Assembly (NCBI GenBank): GCA_028293365.1
Contig: JAQGOX010000535.1
Span: 1 to 6,089, forward strand
Direction: 5' to 3'
Origin: Verrucomicrobiales bacterium
GTDB taxonomy: Bacteria > Verrucomicrobiota > Verrucomicrobiia > Limisphaerales > SXQI01
DNA length: 6,089 nucleotides
Part shown: piece by piece, positions 5,195 to 6,089 of the stretch
Position numbering within the stretch: position 1 is the stretch's first letter
Layout: every line of letters starts with the position of its first letter
Made by a program: the position numbers and the translations under genes
Notes under the pieces: model-generated
Told to the model about the DNA's origin: nothing
The model's input: only the letters and a program-made list of their open reading frames with translations
The model's database searches: none

Positions 5195-6089
5195 ATGAAA
5201 AGAGGGCGCAACTATCCACTTTTGCTTGCCAGCCAGTTTCTGGGGGCCTTTGGCGATAATGCCATTCTTGCACTGATTCTTGGGCCGTTGATGGCTCAAT
5301 TCCGTGCGGGAAATGTTACGGCGCAGCAACAAAGCATTGCCAATATCATTTATACCAGCCTGCTCTTCAGTCCTTACGTCTTCTTCGCGACTCTGGCAGG
5401 TTTTGCGAATGACCGTTATCCAAAGACAACCTGGTTGAGAGGTGGGAACTTCATCAAGGTTGTCGGGACACTGGTTGCAAGCCTTAGCCTGACCGGTCCT
5501 TCTGCGTGGCTTGGAATTGGATATTTTATTGTCGGGGTCGGAGCCTGTATCTATTCACCCGCGAAATATGGCATTTTGCCCGAGATTTTGGACCAGCAAC
5601 GACTGGTCAAAGCCAATGGAACGGTGGAGTTTCTGACGCTGGTTGCGATACTGGTCGGGAATATTGGTGGTGCGCTGATGGTTGATCGATTGGCATTGCC
5701 GCTCTGTTACTCGATCGTTGCCGGCATTTATGGGAGTTCGCTGCTGCTGAATTTGTTTATGACTCGGACCCCGGCATCTCCTGCGACGCAATTCCGCGGG
5801 AGCACTGCCGACTTTTTTCACCACGTGGCTGAGTTGGTGCGGAATCCGCGTCTTTCACGGGTCCTGGTCGGAACAAGCTTGTTTTGGATTTGTGGGGCAA
5901 TGCTGAAGATGAATTTTCAGCCCTGGGGGCAGCAGGTGCTGAAGCTGGAAAGCATGACCCAGATTGCTCTTTTGGGACTTTGGCTCAGTATGGGCGTGAT
6001 GATCGGAAGCATTCTCGCGGGACAATTGTATAAAGTGGGCGACTTGCATGCCACGCGCCGGTACGGGTTCATGCTTGCTGCGTCTTTAG
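5195..6089 (+). CDS. Major facilitator transporter, LplT/Aas-like (lysophospholipid transporter family), N-terminal part
   Basis: The frame runs from ATG 5195 to the window edge without a stop, giving 298 residues. It resembles the major facilitator branch of LplT, the inner-membrane flippase for lysophospholipids, and of Aas-type proteins, where this domain is fused to an acyltransferase and an acyl-ACP/CoA ligase. Marks of the family are SQFLGAFGDNAI in helix 1 (13-24), the loop GFANDRYPKTTW between helices 2 and 3 (69-80, equivalent to MFS motif A), and SPAKYGILPEIL (121-132) followed by ANGTVEFLTLVAILVGNIGG (140-159). Helices lie at about 8-33, 48-70, 84-100, 103-120, 143-164, 168-188, 222-240 and 256-278. 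ATG 5195 is the only start after an in-frame TAA at 5153-5155; no Shine-Dalgarno is seen. Whether the downstream part carries acyltransferase and ligase domains lies outside the window. Substrate is inferred from the family. Confidence 0.88.
   Translation, partial: MKRGRNYPLLLASQFLGAFGDNAILALILGPLMAQFRAGNVTAQQQSIANIIYTSLLFSPYVFFATLAGFANDRYPKTTWLRGGNFIKVVGTLVASLSLTGPSAWLGIGYFIVGVGACIYSPAKYGILPEILDQQRLVKANGTVEFLTLVAILVGNIGGALMVDRLALPLCYSIVAGIYGSSLLLNLFMTRTPASPATQFRGSTADFFHHVAELVRNPRLSRVLVGTSLFWICGAMLKMNFQPWGQQVLKLESMTQIALLGLWLSMGVMIGSILAGQLYKVGDLHATRRYGFMLAASL

Overview
This window most resembles chromosomal DNA of a Verrucomicrobiota or related PVC-group bacterium. The evidence is indirect: a secreted redoxin / cytochrome c / copper type II monooxygenase-like fusion of a kind typical of Verrucomicrobiota, Planctomycetota and Acidobacteriota, weak or absent Shine-Dalgarno sequences before most genes, and a decayed Y1-type transposase. 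I could not run a search, so the phylum is an inference.

Layout. (1) Positions 1-497 (+) hold the C-terminal part of an alkaline-phosphatase-superfamily (type I phosphodiesterase / nucleotide pyrophosphatase-like) enzyme. (2) Positions 546-2324 (+) hold a complete 592-residue exported protein with a degenerate thioredoxin-like domain, a monoheme cytochrome c domain (CVNCH) and two copper-ligand domains in which all six expected ligand positions can be matched. (3) Positions 2413-2583 (-) hold a plausible 56-residue small gene that is easily missed. (4) Positions 2742-3938 (-) hold a membrane M48-type zinc metallopeptidase that appears to start at TTG. (5) Positions 3939-5194 are about 1.25 kb with no intact gene I recognise. 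They contain a frameshifted relic of a Y1 (IS200/REP-associated) transposase, a promoter-like sequence, an open but unconvincing stretch, a 10-bp tandem repeat and a short TTTGGAC-type repeat. (6) Positions 5195-6089 (+) hold the N-terminal 298 residues of an LplT/Aas-like major facilitator transporter that runs off the window.

How the genes relate. The first two genes are co-directional with a 48-bp gap and could be co-transcribed, but nothing ties their functions together. The M48 peptidase and the small gene lie on the opposite strand, convergent with the monooxygenase-like gene. The long gene-poor stretch separates them from the transporter and looks like a site of past mobile-element insertion and repeat accumulation.

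I see no CRISPR array, defence island, phage module or convincing new multi-gene system. The items most worth following up are the three-domain redox fusion with its unusual cysteine arrangement, the hidden small gene and the transposase relic.
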